From: JAFAXD01 sp051985675
Lineage (GTDB): Bacteria; Pseudomonadota; Alphaproteobacteria; Rhizobiales; Xanthobacteraceae
Length of the DNA stretch: 64,000 nucleotides
Reading direction: 5' to 3'
Assembly: GCA_051985675.1 (NCBI GenBank)
Contig: JBPYFJ010000152.1
Span: 1 to 64,000 of the forward strand
The translations under genes and the position numbers were made by a program. Under the pieces are notes generated by a model. It was not told where the DNA came from. It was given only the letters and a program-made list of their open reading frames with translations, and searched no databases. This document shows positions 38,396 to 47,769 of this stretch, piece after piece (positions within the stretch are counted from its first letter, which is position 1; the number at the start of each line of letters is the position of its first letter).

Positions 38396-38946
38396 TGCAA
38401 TCCCGTCGTGGCTTCGACCCAGCTCAACACCGCGGGGCTTGCAAGCTGTTCCAGCACGACTTGCGCGGCGTCGGACGAAATCGGCTGTGCCGAGGCCACC
38501 GTTGCGATGACGCCGTCGCATTTGTTGGCGAGCGCAATCGTGAGCAGATAATGCGGCGCCGTCGGCGAACCGTCGACCGCGAACGGGCGCGTACGGCCCT
38601 TCATCCAGGCGATCTTCACCGGCTCGCCGGGCGCAAGGGGCGTGATCCGTCCGGGAAACAAATCGAAATCGGCGACGCGATCGATCTCGAGGTCGTCGGA
38701 AACCCCCGTGGTGCAATTGCAGAAGCCGACCTTGGCCCGCACATAGAGCATGAGCTGCGCTCCGCAAGGATCGCAGCGGAAGGCGCGGCCGCCGCCCCAC
38801 TGATCGATCAGAAAGGGCCATGTCGTTTCGCGAAACGGGCTCGTGCCGGAGGCTTGCAGCGTGCCGGCAGAGGCCGGTGCTGCCGCCAGCGCCGCGAGCG
38901 CCACCCCGGTCGCCAGCGCCGTCTGCCCGAAGCAGCGTGCCATCAC
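38392..38946 (-). CDS. Exported hypothetical protein in purine operon (1)
   Basis: A 184-residue protein with a signal peptide ending near PASAG (residue 27). A mature segment FRCDPCGAQLMLYVRAKVGF then CNC carries four cysteines in a compact array, possibly a metal or disulfide site. Family not recognised. ATGA overlaps join it to purS before it and to the second exported protein after it. Its stop and start spacing show a real, coupled gene. Confidence 0.75.
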   Translation of the reverse strand: MMARCFGQTALATGVALAALAAAPASAGTLQASGTSPFRETTWPFLIDQWGGGRAFRCDPCGAQLMLYVRAKVGFCNCTTGVSDDLEIDRVADFDLFPGRITPLAPGEPVKIAWMKGRTRPFAVDGSPTAPHYLLTIALANKCDGVIATVASAQPISSDAAQVVLEQLASPAVLSWVEATTGLQ

Positions 38947-39185
38947 GGCAGCACCTCGACCCGGTAGTTTTCAATCACTGTGTTGGCGAGGAGTTTCTCT
39001 GCCGCCTGCTTGAGCAGGGCCTCGGCACCGGCGCGATCGCCGTCGCTGATCTCGATGTCGAAAATCTTGCCCTGACGCACGCTGCCGACGCCCGCGATGC
39101 CGAGCGATTTGAGCGCACCCTCGATCGCTTTGCCTTGCGGATCGAGAATGCCGGATTTCAGCGTGACGGTGACACGGGCTTTCAT
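38943..39185 (-). CDS. purS: Phosphoribosylformylglycinamidine synthase subunit PurS
   Basis: An 80-residue PurS, the small dimeric subunit that shuttles ammonia between PurQ and PurL. MKARVTVTLKSGILDPQGKA is the family start (39185), with a longer open frame upstream rejected. It ends VIENYRVEVLP. Its stop overlaps the following exported-protein gene (ATGA). Confidence 0.96.
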   Translation of the reverse strand: MKARVTVTLKSGILDPQGKAIEGALKSLGIAGVGSVRQGKIFDIEISDGDRAGAEALLKQAAEKLLANTVIENYRVEVLP

Positions 39186-39229
39186 AAGATCATCGCTGCT
39201 GCTGAGGCCCGGCAAGCCCCAAGCAGCCT

Positions 39230-39967
39230 CTAATGCACTGTTTCCGGCACCCTCGCCTGCTCCAGCAGACGGCCGTAGCCGGACAGGCGCCCGCTCTCCC
39301 CCACCAGCCGCATGGCGGCCCAGAACGCGGCCGGCGTGCTCGACACCACGGGCAGGCCGCAGCGCTCCTCCAGCGGCTTCGCCACGTTGAGCGTGCGCAA
39401 GCCGCCGCAGGAAATCATGATCGCGTCGGCATCGGGCGCCTCGTCGCGCGCCTTGGCGGCGAGCTCGATAATCTCTTCCTCGGTCTTGCGGATGGCACCG
39501 CCGCCAAATTCGGTGATGCCGAAGCTCTCGAGCGAGCGCACGTCAAAGCCGTGGTACGTTAGCAGGTCCTTGAGCTTGTCGTTGACGACCTTGGTGTAGG
39601 CGGTGGCGACCGCCACCCGCTCGGCATCGACCTCGCGCAGCCCGTCGATGATCGCGGTCGACATGGTGCTCACCGGCAGCCCGGTGCGCTTTCCGATTTC
39701 CCGGATCAGGTACTCGTTGAACTCGGGGCCGCGATAGAAGGTCAGCGAGGTGCCGATCACCATGATGGCATCGACGCCCCGCTTCGCGAGATTGTCGGCC
39801 GCCGGCACGATCTTGTAGAAGGCCTGATCGTAGCCTTCGGGCGTCAGCGAGCCGACCCCGGTGCCGTGCGGAACAAACGTCACCTGCGGATACATGATCG
39901 GGCCTTCGTTCGGCACCCGATCCTCCGCGAACGGCACGACCAGTCCGATTGTGATGCTCCGGTCCAT
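39230..39967 (-). CDS. Arylmalonate decarboxylase / maleate isomerase-like protein
   Basis: A 245-residue protein of the Asp/Glu racemase superfamily. It has VIGTSLTFYRG (70-80) and MISCGGLRTLN (185-195), matching the Gly and the single catalytic Cys of arylmalonate decarboxylase (G74, C188 in the Bordetella enzyme), here G72 and C187. Racemases have a Cys at the first position, so a decarboxylase or isomerase is more likely. GGAGAG precedes the ATG. It sits 27 bases after purC and 44 before purS, within the purine operon, though no purine role is evident. Confidence 0.8.
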   Translation of the reverse strand: MDRSITIGLVVPFAEDRVPNEGPIMYPQVTFVPHGTGVGSLTPEGYDQAFYKIVPAADNLAKRGVDAIMVIGTSLTFYRGPEFNEYLIREIGKRTGLPVSTMSTAIIDGLREVDAERVAVATAYTKVVNDKLKDLLTYHGFDVRSLESFGITEFGGGAIRKTEEEIIELAAKARDEAPDADAIMISCGGLRTLNVAKPLEERCGLPVVSSTPAAFWAAMRLVGESGRLSGYGRLLEQARVPETVH

Positions 39968-39994
39968 CGTCGGCTCTCCGCAGAGCGGGCGCGA

Positions 39995-40762
39995 TCAGCC
40001 CTTCACCAGCACAGGTCCGAGCCCCTGCGGCCGCTCGCCCTCGCCCATGATGCCGAGACGCTTGGCGACTTCGGTGTAGGCCTCGACGAGACCGCCGAGG
40101 TCGCGACGGAAACGATCCTTGTCGAGCTTTTCGTTGGACTTGATGTCCCACAGCCGGCAGGAGTCGGGCGAGATCTCGTCGGCGACGACGATCCGCATCA
40201 GGTCGTTCTCCCACAACCGACCACATTCCATCTTGAAGTCGACCAGACGAATGCCGACGCCGAGGAACAGGCCCGACAGGAAGTCGTTGACCCGGATGGC
40301 GAGCGCCATGATGTCGTCGATCTCCTGCGGGTTGGCCCAGCCGAACGCCGTGATGTGCTCCTCCGACACCATCGGGTCGCCGAGCGCGTCGTTCTTGTAA
40401 TAAAATTCGATGATCGAGCGCGGCAGCTGGGTGCCTTCCTCGATGCCAAGGCGCTGGCTGAGCGAGCCGGCAGCGACGTTGCGGCACACGATTTCCAGCG
40501 GGATGATCTCCACCTCGCGGATCAGCTGCTCGCGCATGTTGAGCCGGCGAATGAAATGCGTCGGCACGCCGATGTCGTTGAGGTGCTGGAAAACGTACTC
40601 CGAGATCCGATTGTTGAGGACACCCTTGCCCTCGATCACCTGATGCTTCTTGGCGTTGAACGCGGTGGCATCATCTTTAAAGTGCTGGATCAAGGTTCCG
40701 GGCTCGGGTCCTTCATAGAGAACCTTGGCCTTGCCCTCGTAAATGCGGCGGCGGCGGCTCAT
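39995..40762 (-). CDS. purC: SAICAR synthetase
   Basis: A 255-residue phosphoribosylaminoimidazole-succinocarboxamide synthase, ATP-dependent condensation of CAIR with aspartate. YEGKAKVLYEG, FKDDATAFNAKKHQ, and EIVCRNVAAGSLSQRLGIEE are visible, and VDFKMECGRL is in the C-half. The start is MSRRRRIYEG at 40762; an upstream frame extension was rejected. It is the first gene of the leftward purine operon. Promoter lies in the 306-base gap shared with the divergent ATPase zeta gene. Confidence 0.96.
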   Translation of the reverse strand: MSRRRRIYEGKAKVLYEGPEPGTLIQHFKDDATAFNAKKHQVIEGKGVLNNRISEYVFQHLNDIGVPTHFIRRLNMREQLIREVEIIPLEIVCRNVAAGSLSQRLGIEEGTQLPRSIIEFYYKNDALGDPMVSEEHITAFGWANPQEIDDIMALAIRVNDFLSGLFLGVGIRLVDFKMECGRLWENDLMRIVVADEISPDSCRLWDIKSNEKLDKDRFRRDLGGLVEAYTEVAKRLGIMGEGERPQGLGPVLVKG

Positions 40763-41068
40763 CGGGGTGTACCGTGATTTCTGAAAATCCATCGGGATGC
40801 CGTGACTCCTGTGGCTCAAGTCCGCGGCGGCGGTAGCGGGGCGTCATCGACGTGAACGCAGCGCGCTTGCGGGCGGCCCGCCCCTCCACACCGAAACGTA
40901 ACCGAACTGGGTGCGAAGCACAATTGACATAGCCCTGGCGATCCATTGCCGCAATGGCGTTGTTAACGGATTCCGGACGTTGCCTTGACCGCTCGCACTC
41001 GATATGCAAGGCGCCGATTCATGTATGATGATGGCTCGCCCGCCGTCTCCAGGAGCACCGGAACACCG
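40763..41068. other. Divergent promoter region, purC / ATPase zeta gene
   Basis: 306 bases without a gene. A TTGACA lies at about 40922-40927 toward the plus-strand gene, but no good -10 follows at the usual distance. No operator recognised. Confidence 0.4.
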
Positions 41069-41392
41069 ATGACCACATTCGACAAGCGCGAAGAAGGTTT
41101 CGAGAAGAAATTTGCGCACGACGAAGAATTGCGCTTCAAGGCGACGGCGCGGCGTAACAAGCTCGTCGGCCTGTGGGCGGCGGAAAAGCTCGGGCTCGCG
41201 CGCGCGGCGGCCGAGAGCTACGCCAAAGACGTCGTCGCAGCGGCCTTCGAGCACCCCGGAAGCGATGATGTGCTCGCCAAGTTGCGAAAGGACTTTGACG
41301 CAAAGGGCGTGGCGGCGTCCGATGCCGAAATCCGCCAAGTCATGAACGAACTGCTGGCCCAGGCGGCCGCGCAGATTCGGGCGGGCAAGTAA
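41069..41392 (+). CDS. ATPase inhibitor zeta subunit (DUF1476)
   Basis: A 107-residue, mostly helical and charged protein. MTTFDKREEGFEKKFAHDEE is the start of DUF1476, the zeta subunit that blocks F1-ATPase hydrolysis in Paracoccus. The long helices and conserved WAAEKLGL segment match. AGGAG precedes the ATG at 41069 by about 13 bases, with an alternative start upstream at 40985 less likely. The gene commonly neighbours purC in Alphaproteobacteria. Confidence 0.93.
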   Translation: MTTFDKREEGFEKKFAHDEELRFKATARRNKLVGLWAAEKLGLARAAAESYAKDVVAAAFEHPGSDDVLAKLRKDFDAKGVAASDAEIRQVMNELLAQAAAQIRAGK

Positions 41393-41410
41393 CCGCCGTC
41401 GTCAGCGCGG

Positions 41411-41540
41411 CCATCGTTCGAGATGCGCCCTTCGGGCGCTCCTCAGGATGAGGCCCGCGTTTGTGTGGACCGCCTTCCATGCAGCACACTCCGCCCTCAT
41501 CCTGAGGAGCCGGGTCGAAGCGAGGGCGTCTCGAAGGATC
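41411..41540. repeat. Dispersed inverted repeat, copy 3
   Basis: Palindromic element of the same family as 209-380 and 6255-6390, again lying between convergent genes. The right arm reads GAGGGCGTCTCGAAGGATC; the left arm is more diverged (CATCGTTCGAGATGCG). Confidence 0.82.
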
Positions 41541-41558
41541 GCCACAAGCGTCATCGCG

Positions 41559-43181
41559 CTACGCCGCGGTACGCATCTCAGGCTGGGCCGCAAAGTGCCG
41601 ATGATCGGCCATCGCCCATTGCTGCGCGTAATGCGGATCGTGCGTGCCGGCGATGAGCTCGCGCAGGCCGAGGAATTTGTAAACCTCCGCGAAGCTCTTC
41701 ACCTCGCTCGCCGACACGCGCTTGAGGATGTGCTGCGGGCGCAGCTCATTGGGATGGCCGAGCCCGGCGGCGCCGACGAGTTCCCCGAGCGCGGCGAGCG
41801 TGTTGTGATGGAACCGGGCGACGCGCTCGGCCTTGGTCTCCACCACGATCGCGCGCTGGCGCAGCTGATTCTGGGTCGCAACCCCACTCGGGCAACGATC
41901 GGTGTGGCAGGTCTGCGCCTGCACGCAACCGAGCGCAAACATGAATCCGCGCGCGATGTTGCACCAGTCCGCCCCCAACGCGAGGACCCGCGCCATGTCG
42001 AAGCCGGTGATGATGCGGCCGCTTGCACCGAGGCGCACGGTGTCGCGCAGGCCGGCACCGGTGAGCGTGTTGTGCGCGAAAATCAGGCCCTCGCGCAGCG
42101 GCGTCCCGATGTGATCGGCAAACTCGAGCGGCGACGCGCCGGTCCCGCCCTCCTTGCCGTCGATCACGATGAAATCCGCGCGAATACCGGTTTCCAGCAT
42201 GGCTTTACAGATCGAAATGAACTCCCAGGGATGCCCGATGCAGAGCTTGAAGCCGACCGGCTTGCCGGCCGCCAGCTCGCGCAGCCGCGCGATGAAGTGC
42301 ACCATCTCGACCGGTGTCGCAAACGCCGAATGCCGCGCCGGCGATATGCAATCGAGTCCGATCGGCACGCCGCGGGCCGCCGCGATTTCAGGCGATACTT
42401 TGGGGGCCGGTAGCACGCCGCCGTGGCCGGGCTTGGCGCCCTGCGACAGCTTGATCTCGATCATCTTGATCTGCGGATCGCGCGCCGCCTGTTCAAAGCG
42501 TTCGGCGCAGAACGAGCCATCTTCATTGCGGCACCCGAAGTAGCCGCTGCCGAGTTCCCAGATGATGTCGCCGCCGAACTCACGGTGATATTCGCTGAAA
42601 CCGCCTTCGCCAGTGTCGTGCGCGAACCCGCCCAGCTTCGCCCCCTTGTTGAGCGAGCGAATCGCGTTGGCGCTTAGCGCTCCGAAGCTCATCGCCGAGA
42701 TGTTGAGGAGCGAGAGCGAGTAGGGCTGCTTGCAGTCGGGCCCGCCGACGACGATGCGGAAATTGTGACTTTCCGGCGGGCGTGGCGCGATCGAGTGATT
42801 GATCCACTCGTAATTGCTCGCGTAGATGTCTTGCTGGGTTCCGAACGGGCGCTTGTCGAGCTGACCTTTGGCGCGCTGATAGGCGACCGAACGCTTGGCG
42901 CGATTGAACGGCATGCCGTCGGTCTCGCTCTCCAGGAAATATTGGCGGATCTCCGGGCGGACTTTCTCCAGGAAGAAACGGATATTCGCGAGGATCGGAT
43001 AGTTGCGCTTGAGACTGTGGCCGGACTGGATCATGTCCCACACGCCGACGACCGTGGCCGCGACGCAAAGCAGGGACAGCAACAGGAAAGTCTCTCGGAA
43101 ACCGTGAATGTGAACGAACACATAGGCAAAGCCGAAGACGACAGCGCCGACCGGGGCTACCACGATTGCGACATAGCGCAT
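41559..43181 (-). CDS. FMN-binding glutamate synthase family protein (membrane-anchored)
   Basis: A 540-residue protein. Two N-terminal membrane helices (about residues 3-25 and 32-50) precede a GltB-like FMN/Fe-S domain: AMSFGALSANAIRSLN, KLSQGAKPGHGGVLP, VIDGKEGGTGASP, and the cysteine set CHTDRCPSGVATQN, which in GltB binds a 3Fe-4S cluster. It lacks the glutaminase domain, so it is a stand-alone FMN dehydrogenase-type subunit, not a full glutamate synthase. Start ATG at 43181 has GGGGGAGG upstream. Electron partner unknown. Confidence 0.88.
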   Translation of the reverse strand: MRYVAIVVAPVGAVVFGFAYVFVHIHGFRETFLLLSLLCVAATVVGVWDMIQSGHSLKRNYPILANIRFFLEKVRPEIRQYFLESETDGMPFNRAKRSVAYQRAKGQLDKRPFGTQQDIYASNYEWINHSIAPRPPESHNFRIVVGGPDCKQPYSLSLLNISAMSFGALSANAIRSLNKGAKLGGFAHDTGEGGFSEYHREFGGDIIWELGSGYFGCRNEDGSFCAERFEQAARDPQIKMIEIKLSQGAKPGHGGVLPAPKVSPEIAAARGVPIGLDCISPARHSAFATPVEMVHFIARLRELAAGKPVGFKLCIGHPWEFISICKAMLETGIRADFIVIDGKEGGTGASPLEFADHIGTPLREGLIFAHNTLTGAGLRDTVRLGASGRIITGFDMARVLALGADWCNIARGFMFALGCVQAQTCHTDRCPSGVATQNQLRQRAIVVETKAERVARFHHNTLAALGELVGAAGLGHPNELRPQHILKRVSASEVKSFAEVYKFLGLRELIAGTHDPHYAQQWAMADHRHFAAQPEMRTAA

Positions 43182-43444
43182 GATTTCCTCCCCCGGCTGA
43201 AGCAGCCGGCCGCATTTCGCCGGACAACGCGTCAAATGATACCGTCAGCATAAACGGCGGCCGGCAGCCTCGCCACGGGCATTTTATCGAGGCTTGCGTG
43301 GAGGTTGTGTGACGGGGGGCCAGTCTCTTATTGTGCACGTAAATGCCCATGAACCTCGGACGCGGCGGAGCACAACCGCAACGGCCGAGCCTCTTTCGCA
43401 TTGCGATCAAGTCCGCGGTTTGTGCGGGCCACAGGAAGACCGAT

Positions 43445-44410
43445 ATGCGCACCCTGATGCGCTTGGTCGTGCTCACGTTGATTGCTCTCGGCGTTGCGGC
43501 GCAGGCGGAGGATTTCCCGGTCAGGCCAATCACGATTGTCAATCCGTTGACCGCCGGGAGCGGGGTCGACGTGATGACGCGCCTCTATGCGGACGCGGTC
43601 GCACGTGAGGTCGGTCAGCGCGTGCTGGTCGAGAACAAGACCGGCAGCGGCGGCGTTGTGGCGGCGCTCGCCGTCAAGGACGCGCGGCCGGACGGCTACA
43701 TGCTGTTGCTGGCGCATATTGGAACGCATGCGATCCTGTCCTCGTTGCAGACCCTGCCCTACGATCCGGCCAAGGACTTCGCGCCGATCACGCTGCTGTT
43801 TTATTTTCCGACCTACCTCGTGGTTCCGGCCGCAAGCCCGGCCAAGAGCGCGGCCGATCTCATCGCATTGGCCAAGGCGAGGCCGGGCGGGGTGCGCCTC
43901 GCCTCGCAGGGCGTCGGCTCCGGCACGCACATTCTGGGCGCGATCTGGCAAGACCAAGCCAAAGCCCCGATCGAGCACATTCCCTATCGCGGCAGCGGGC
44001 AGATCGTTCCCGACCTGCTGGCGGGCCGCGTCGACTTGAGCTTCATGAGCTATCTGACGATCCGCGAGCTCGCCCGGGACGGCAAGCTGCGCGTCCTTGC
44101 GATTGCCTCGCCGACCCGCTGGAGTGGAACGCCTGACGTGCCGACCATGGCCGAAGCGGGTTATCCGGGCGTCGATCAAGACACCTGGTTTGGCCTTGCG
44201 GCGCCCGCCGAAACACCCAAGTCGGTCATCGCAAAACTGTTCGATCTGTTCGTCAAGGCGTCATCCGATCCGGCGCTGGTCAAGCGCGCCGGCGAGGACG
44301 GCGTCACCATCGTGACCAGCAAGAGCCCGCAGGCGTTCGGCGAAATGTGGATGCGCGAAAGCGAGCGCTGGGGCAAGCTCGTGCGCGCGCTCAACATCAA
44401 GGCGGAGTAA
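43445..44410 (+). CDS. Bug-type tripartite tricarboxylate transporter substrate-binding protein
   Basis: A 321-residue periplasmic binding protein of the TTT (Bug/TctC) family. Signal peptide ends near AAQAEDF; then FPVRPITIVNPLTAGSGVDV and PYDPAKDFAPITLL match the family. An extended open frame upstream to 43343 lacks the signal and was rejected; GGAAG lies before 43445. No TctA/TctB membrane genes are here, which is common for expanded Bug families in these bacteria. Ligand unknown. Confidence 0.9.
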   Translation: MRTLMRLVVLTLIALGVAAQAEDFPVRPITIVNPLTAGSGVDVMTRLYADAVAREVGQRVLVENKTGSGGVVAALAVKDARPDGYMLLLAHIGTHAILSSLQTLPYDPAKDFAPITLLFYFPTYLVVPAASPAKSAADLIALAKARPGGVRLASQGVGSGTHILGAIWQDQAKAPIEHIPYRGSGQIVPDLLAGRVDLSFMSYLTIRELARDGKLRVLAIASPTRWSGTPDVPTMAEAGYPGVDQDTWFGLAAPAETPKSVIAKLFDLFVKASSDPALVKRAGEDGVTIVTSKSPQAFGEMWMRESERWGKLVRALNIKAE

Positions 44411-44432
44411 GTGGGACAGGCGCGGGCTCGCC

Positions 44433-45368
44433 CTACGAGGCGATTCCCATCAGCTTGAGCGCCGTGCGGCCAAGCACGCCGTAGGGATTGGCGAGCGTCT
44501 CGAAAATCTCAAAGTGATTGTAGCCCTGTGCGACGATCAGCTCGACCGGCTTGCCGGCGGCCGCAACGGCGGCGTGGAACTCGCGGCCCTGGCGTTGAAA
44601 CTCCGGCGTCTCGCAGGTTCCATAGGCGAGTACCAGCGGCGCGTTCAGGAATTCGATGTGACGCTGCGCGCTCAGGCGCTCGACGTTCGCATCGGTGAAC
44701 TTCACGTAGTTCGAGCGCTTCGACAGGCGCACCGGCGCGAGGTCGTACATGCCGCTGGAGAGCAACACGCCTTCGAACAATCGTGCGGGCCGGCCGGTGG
44801 AACGCCAGTCCGTGGTCGCCAACACGCCGGCGAGATGGCCGCCGGACGAATGGCCGAACAGATAGATCCGTCCGGCATTGCCGCCGAGGCGGACCGCATT
44901 GTCGTGGATGAAGCCGGCGGCTCGGATCACCTGATCGGCGACGATGCCGATGTCGCCGTCGAGCTGATCAACGCCGGCGAAATCCGGGATAACGCAATGC
45001 GCACCGGCGCGCACGAACAGCTCGGCCGGAGTGCAGAATTCGCTCGCGCGCCGCGCCCGCCAGGCGCCGCCATGGATCAGGAGCGCAATCGGCGCGTCGG
45101 CGCGGCTGGCGCGATAGAGGTCGATCGTCTCTATTGCGCTCGGCCCGTACGCGATCCGCTCCGGTTCGCCCAGGCGGGCACGCACCTGCGCGCCTTCGAC
45201 CGCGCGGCGCTCCGCAAGCTGCTGCGCATTGGCGGCGTATTTGAGCTGGTCGTAGGCGTCGTCGAGCTCCTGCTGGTCCATGTCCAGCCACACGCGCGGG
45301 CCTTTCGCGCGCACGGCGTGAGCGCCACTCTCGGTTCGCGGCCGCTCGCCGACACGGACATCGTTCAT
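44433..45368 (-). CDS. Alpha/beta hydrolase (kynurenine formamidase-like)
   Basis: A 311-residue cytoplasmic esterase-like protein. LLIHGGAWRAR holds the oxyanion HGG motif, LFGHSSGGHLAG the nucleophile elbow, and a late GYNHFEIFETL the likely catalytic His. It resembles arylformamidases and carboxylesterases. It ends 22 bases after the Bug-type gene, convergent with it. A GGAGAT lies before the start. Substrate unknown. Confidence 0.85.
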   Translation of the reverse strand: MNDVRVGERPRTESGAHAVRAKGPRVWLDMDQQELDDAYDQLKYAANAQQLAERRAVEGAQVRARLGEPERIAYGPSAIETIDLYRASRADAPIALLIHGGAWRARRASEFCTPAELFVRAGAHCVIPDFAGVDQLDGDIGIVADQVIRAAGFIHDNAVRLGGNAGRIYLFGHSSGGHLAGVLATTDWRSTGRPARLFEGVLLSSGMYDLAPVRLSKRSNYVKFTDANVERLSAQRHIEFLNAPLVLAYGTCETPEFQRQGREFHAAVAAAGKPVELIVAQGYNHFEIFETLANPYGVLGRTALKLMGIAS

Positions 45369-45531
45369 GCGTATCTCCTTCGAACGCTGCCCAAGATAAC
45401 ACGTCGCAGCCTAGTAGCCACGAATATCAGATGCGCGCACAGGTGCATGCCTGCATTTCCCGGCGCACGTTTGACAAACCTCGGCCCACCTTGGCACATC
45501 CACTCTTCACGCATCAGGAACAGCCAACCCT

Positions 45532-46737
45532 ATGAAAGTTTTTCTGTTCGATCTCATTCCCTATGGCGCGCATTTCGAGGACGCCAAGGCGGCCAAGCTC
45601 CTGCCCTACCCGCTCCCCGGCCATCGTTTCGATCCGGAAGTCGGCGCGCGAACCTTCGAAGAGCACCTCGAGGCCTGGGCCGAAATGGACCGGCTCGGCT
45701 TTGACGGCGTGGGCCTGAACGAGCATCACACCACCGCGCACAGCCTGATGAATTCGCCCAATATGATGGCGGCAGCGGGCGCGCAGCGCACCAAAAAGCT
45801 GAAGTTCCTGCTACTTGGCAACCTGTTGCCGCTGCACAATCCGCTGCGCATCGCCGAAGAACTGGCGATGGCCGACTGCATCTCGCGCGGGCGCATCCTG
45901 TCGGGCTTCGCGCGCGGGGTGCCGCGCGAGTACAACGTCTACGGCGTGCCGATGGCGGAGTCGCGTCCGCGCTTCGAGGAAGCGGTTGAGATTATTCTCA
46001 AAGCGTGGACGCAGGACGTGTTCTCCCACCAGGGCAGGTTCTGGTCCTACAAGGACATCGCGATCTGGCCGCGGCCGTACACCCAGCCGCATCCGCCGGT
46101 GTGGGTGCCGTTCACCGGCAGCAAGGAAACGATCGAATGGGCAGGCAAGCACAATTTCAACGCCGTGATCCCCGCGCTCAAACGCGGCGTGCTTGAGGAC
46201 ATCACCGGCTATTTCGCACAGGCCAAGGCCCGGCACGGGCATCGCCTGACACCCAATCAACTTTGCCTGTTCACCGATGCGTTCGTGGCCGAGGATAAGG
46301 CGGCCGCGCTAGAGGAGTACGGCGACTATTTCCTCTACTTCAATCAAACGCTGTGGCACCACGGCAGCCTGGGTGAGAAGCACGTCACCAAGTCCTCGGG
46401 CTATGTGGCGTCGTCGTCGTACGATTACGTTCGGCCGGAGAACCGCGCCGACATCGAGCTCGATCGCGAAAAGATCCGGCAGATGACGCGGGCGGATCTC
46501 GAGGCGCGGGTTACCTCCGGAGCGCTTGCCTGGGGCGCGCCCAACGAGATCGCCGAGCATCTGATCGAGAAAGCCGAGCACGCCGGCGCCAACGCGGTCG
46601 TGCTCAACCTCAATCTCGGCGCGCTGCCGCATGGTCTGTTCATGGAGCAGATCCGCCGCTTCGGCCGCGACGTACTGCCGAAACTACACGCGCATGAGGT
46701 TAAACGCGTGCCGGCCGCGGAACGCGCGATGGCTTAG
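45532..46737 (+). CDS. LLM class flavin-dependent oxidoreductase
   Basis: A 401-residue luciferase-like monooxygenase of the TIM-barrel fold. Family marks are MKVFLFDLIPYGAHFEDA, GVGLNEHHTTAH, and LSGFARGVPREYNVYGV. It would use reduced flavin and oxygen to act on an organic substrate. No flavin reductase is adjacent. It lies alone in a plus-strand stretch before the Sua5 gene, which starts 48 bases later. Confidence 0.92.
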   Translation: MKVFLFDLIPYGAHFEDAKAAKLLPYPLPGHRFDPEVGARTFEEHLEAWAEMDRLGFDGVGLNEHHTTAHSLMNSPNMMAAAGAQRTKKLKFLLLGNLLPLHNPLRIAEELAMADCISRGRILSGFARGVPREYNVYGVPMAESRPRFEEAVEIILKAWTQDVFSHQGRFWSYKDIAIWPRPYTQPHPPVWVPFTGSKETIEWAGKHNFNAVIPALKRGVLEDITGYFAQAKARHGHRLTPNQLCLFTDAFVAEDKAAALEEYGDYFLYFNQTLWHHGSLGEKHVTKSSGYVASSSYDYVRPENRADIELDREKIRQMTRADLEARVTSGALAWGAPNEIAEHLIEKAEHAGANAVVLNLNLGALPHGLFMEQIRRFGRDVLPKLHAHEVKRVPAAERAMA

Positions 46738-46785
46738 CGCGCCGCCACCGCGCGCGTGAGCCGAAAAATGCTACTCTGCGTCTGA

Positions 46786-47769
46786 ATGACGAGCATTGAC
46801 CTTGCCACCCGCGTGCTGCGGGCCGATGCGTCGGCGATCGCCGAGGCGGCGCGCGTGCTGCGCGCCGGTGGCCTGGTCGCATTTCCAACCGAGACCGTGT
46901 ACGGCCTTGGCGCGGATGCGGCAAACGCGCTGGCCGTTGCAAAGCTCTACGCCGCCAAGGGGCGGCCGTCGTTCAATCCGCTGATAGCTCACGTTCTCGA
47001 CACCGCGGCGGCGGGTGCGATAGGCCGCCTCGACCGCAACGCCGCGCGACTGGCCGCACTGTGGCCGGGACCGCTCACGCTCGTGCTGCCGAGACTGCCG
47101 ACCTGCCCGGTCGCCGACCTCGCCACCGCCGGCCTCGCCACGATCGCGGTGCGTGTTCCGGACCACCCGGTGACCCGCGCGCTATTGGCAGCGTCACGCG
47201 GGCCGATCGTTGCCCCGTCGGCTAATCGATCGGGCCACGTTTCACCGACGACCGCTGGGCACGTGCGTGACGATCTCGCCGGGCGCGTCGATCTCATTCT
47301 CGACGGCGGCCCGGCTCCGCTCGGGGTGGAATCGACGATTGTTGCCTGCGTCGATCGCGAACCGGTGCTGTTGCGATCCGGCGGCCTGCCGCGCGCCGAG
47401 ATCGAGCGTGTGCTCGGGCGCCCGCTGGCAGGCGGCGAAAACCTCGCGGCCGACGCCGGCGAAGCCCCGCTCGCACCGGGAATGCTGTCGTCGCACTATG
47501 CGCCGCGCGCGCGACTGCGTCTCGACGCGACCAGCGTTCAAGCCGGCGAAGCGCTGCTGGCATTCGGTTCGCCGCTGCCGGGAGCGGCGCGCGTGCTCAA
47601 CCTCTCGGCTGCGGGCGACGTTGTCGAAGCGGCGGCCAATCTGTTCGCGCACCTGCGCGCGCTCGATGCCGGCGGCGCGCGTGCGATCGCCGTGATGCCG
47701 ATCCCGCGCCACGGATTGGGCGAAGCCATCAATGATCGACTGGCACGCGCCGCCGCGCCGAGCGCATGA
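46786..47769 (+). CDS. L-threonylcarbamoyladenylate synthase
   Basis: A 327-residue two-domain Sua5-type enzyme making threonylcarbamoyl-AMP for t6A tRNA modification. The YrdC domain has GGLVAFPTETVYGLGADA, KGRPSFNPLIAHV and PSANRSGHVSPTTA. The C-terminal Sua5 domain starts at APGMLSSHYAPRARLRL. Full length. Its stop codon lies in the first unit of a tandem palindrome pair at 47762-47876. Confidence 0.95.
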   Translation: MTSIDLATRVLRADASAIAEAARVLRAGGLVAFPTETVYGLGADAANALAVAKLYAAKGRPSFNPLIAHVLDTAAAGAIGRLDRNAARLAALWPGPLTLVLPRLPTCPVADLATAGLATIAVRVPDHPVTRALLAASRGPIVAPSANRSGHVSPTTAGHVRDDLAGRVDLILDGGPAPLGVESTIVACVDREPVLLRSGGLPRAEIERVLGRPLAGGENLAADAGEAPLAPGMLSSHYAPRARLRLDATSVQAGEALLAFGSPLPGAARVLNLSAAGDVVEAAANLFAHLRALDAGGARAIAVMPIPRHGLGEAINDRLARAAAPSA

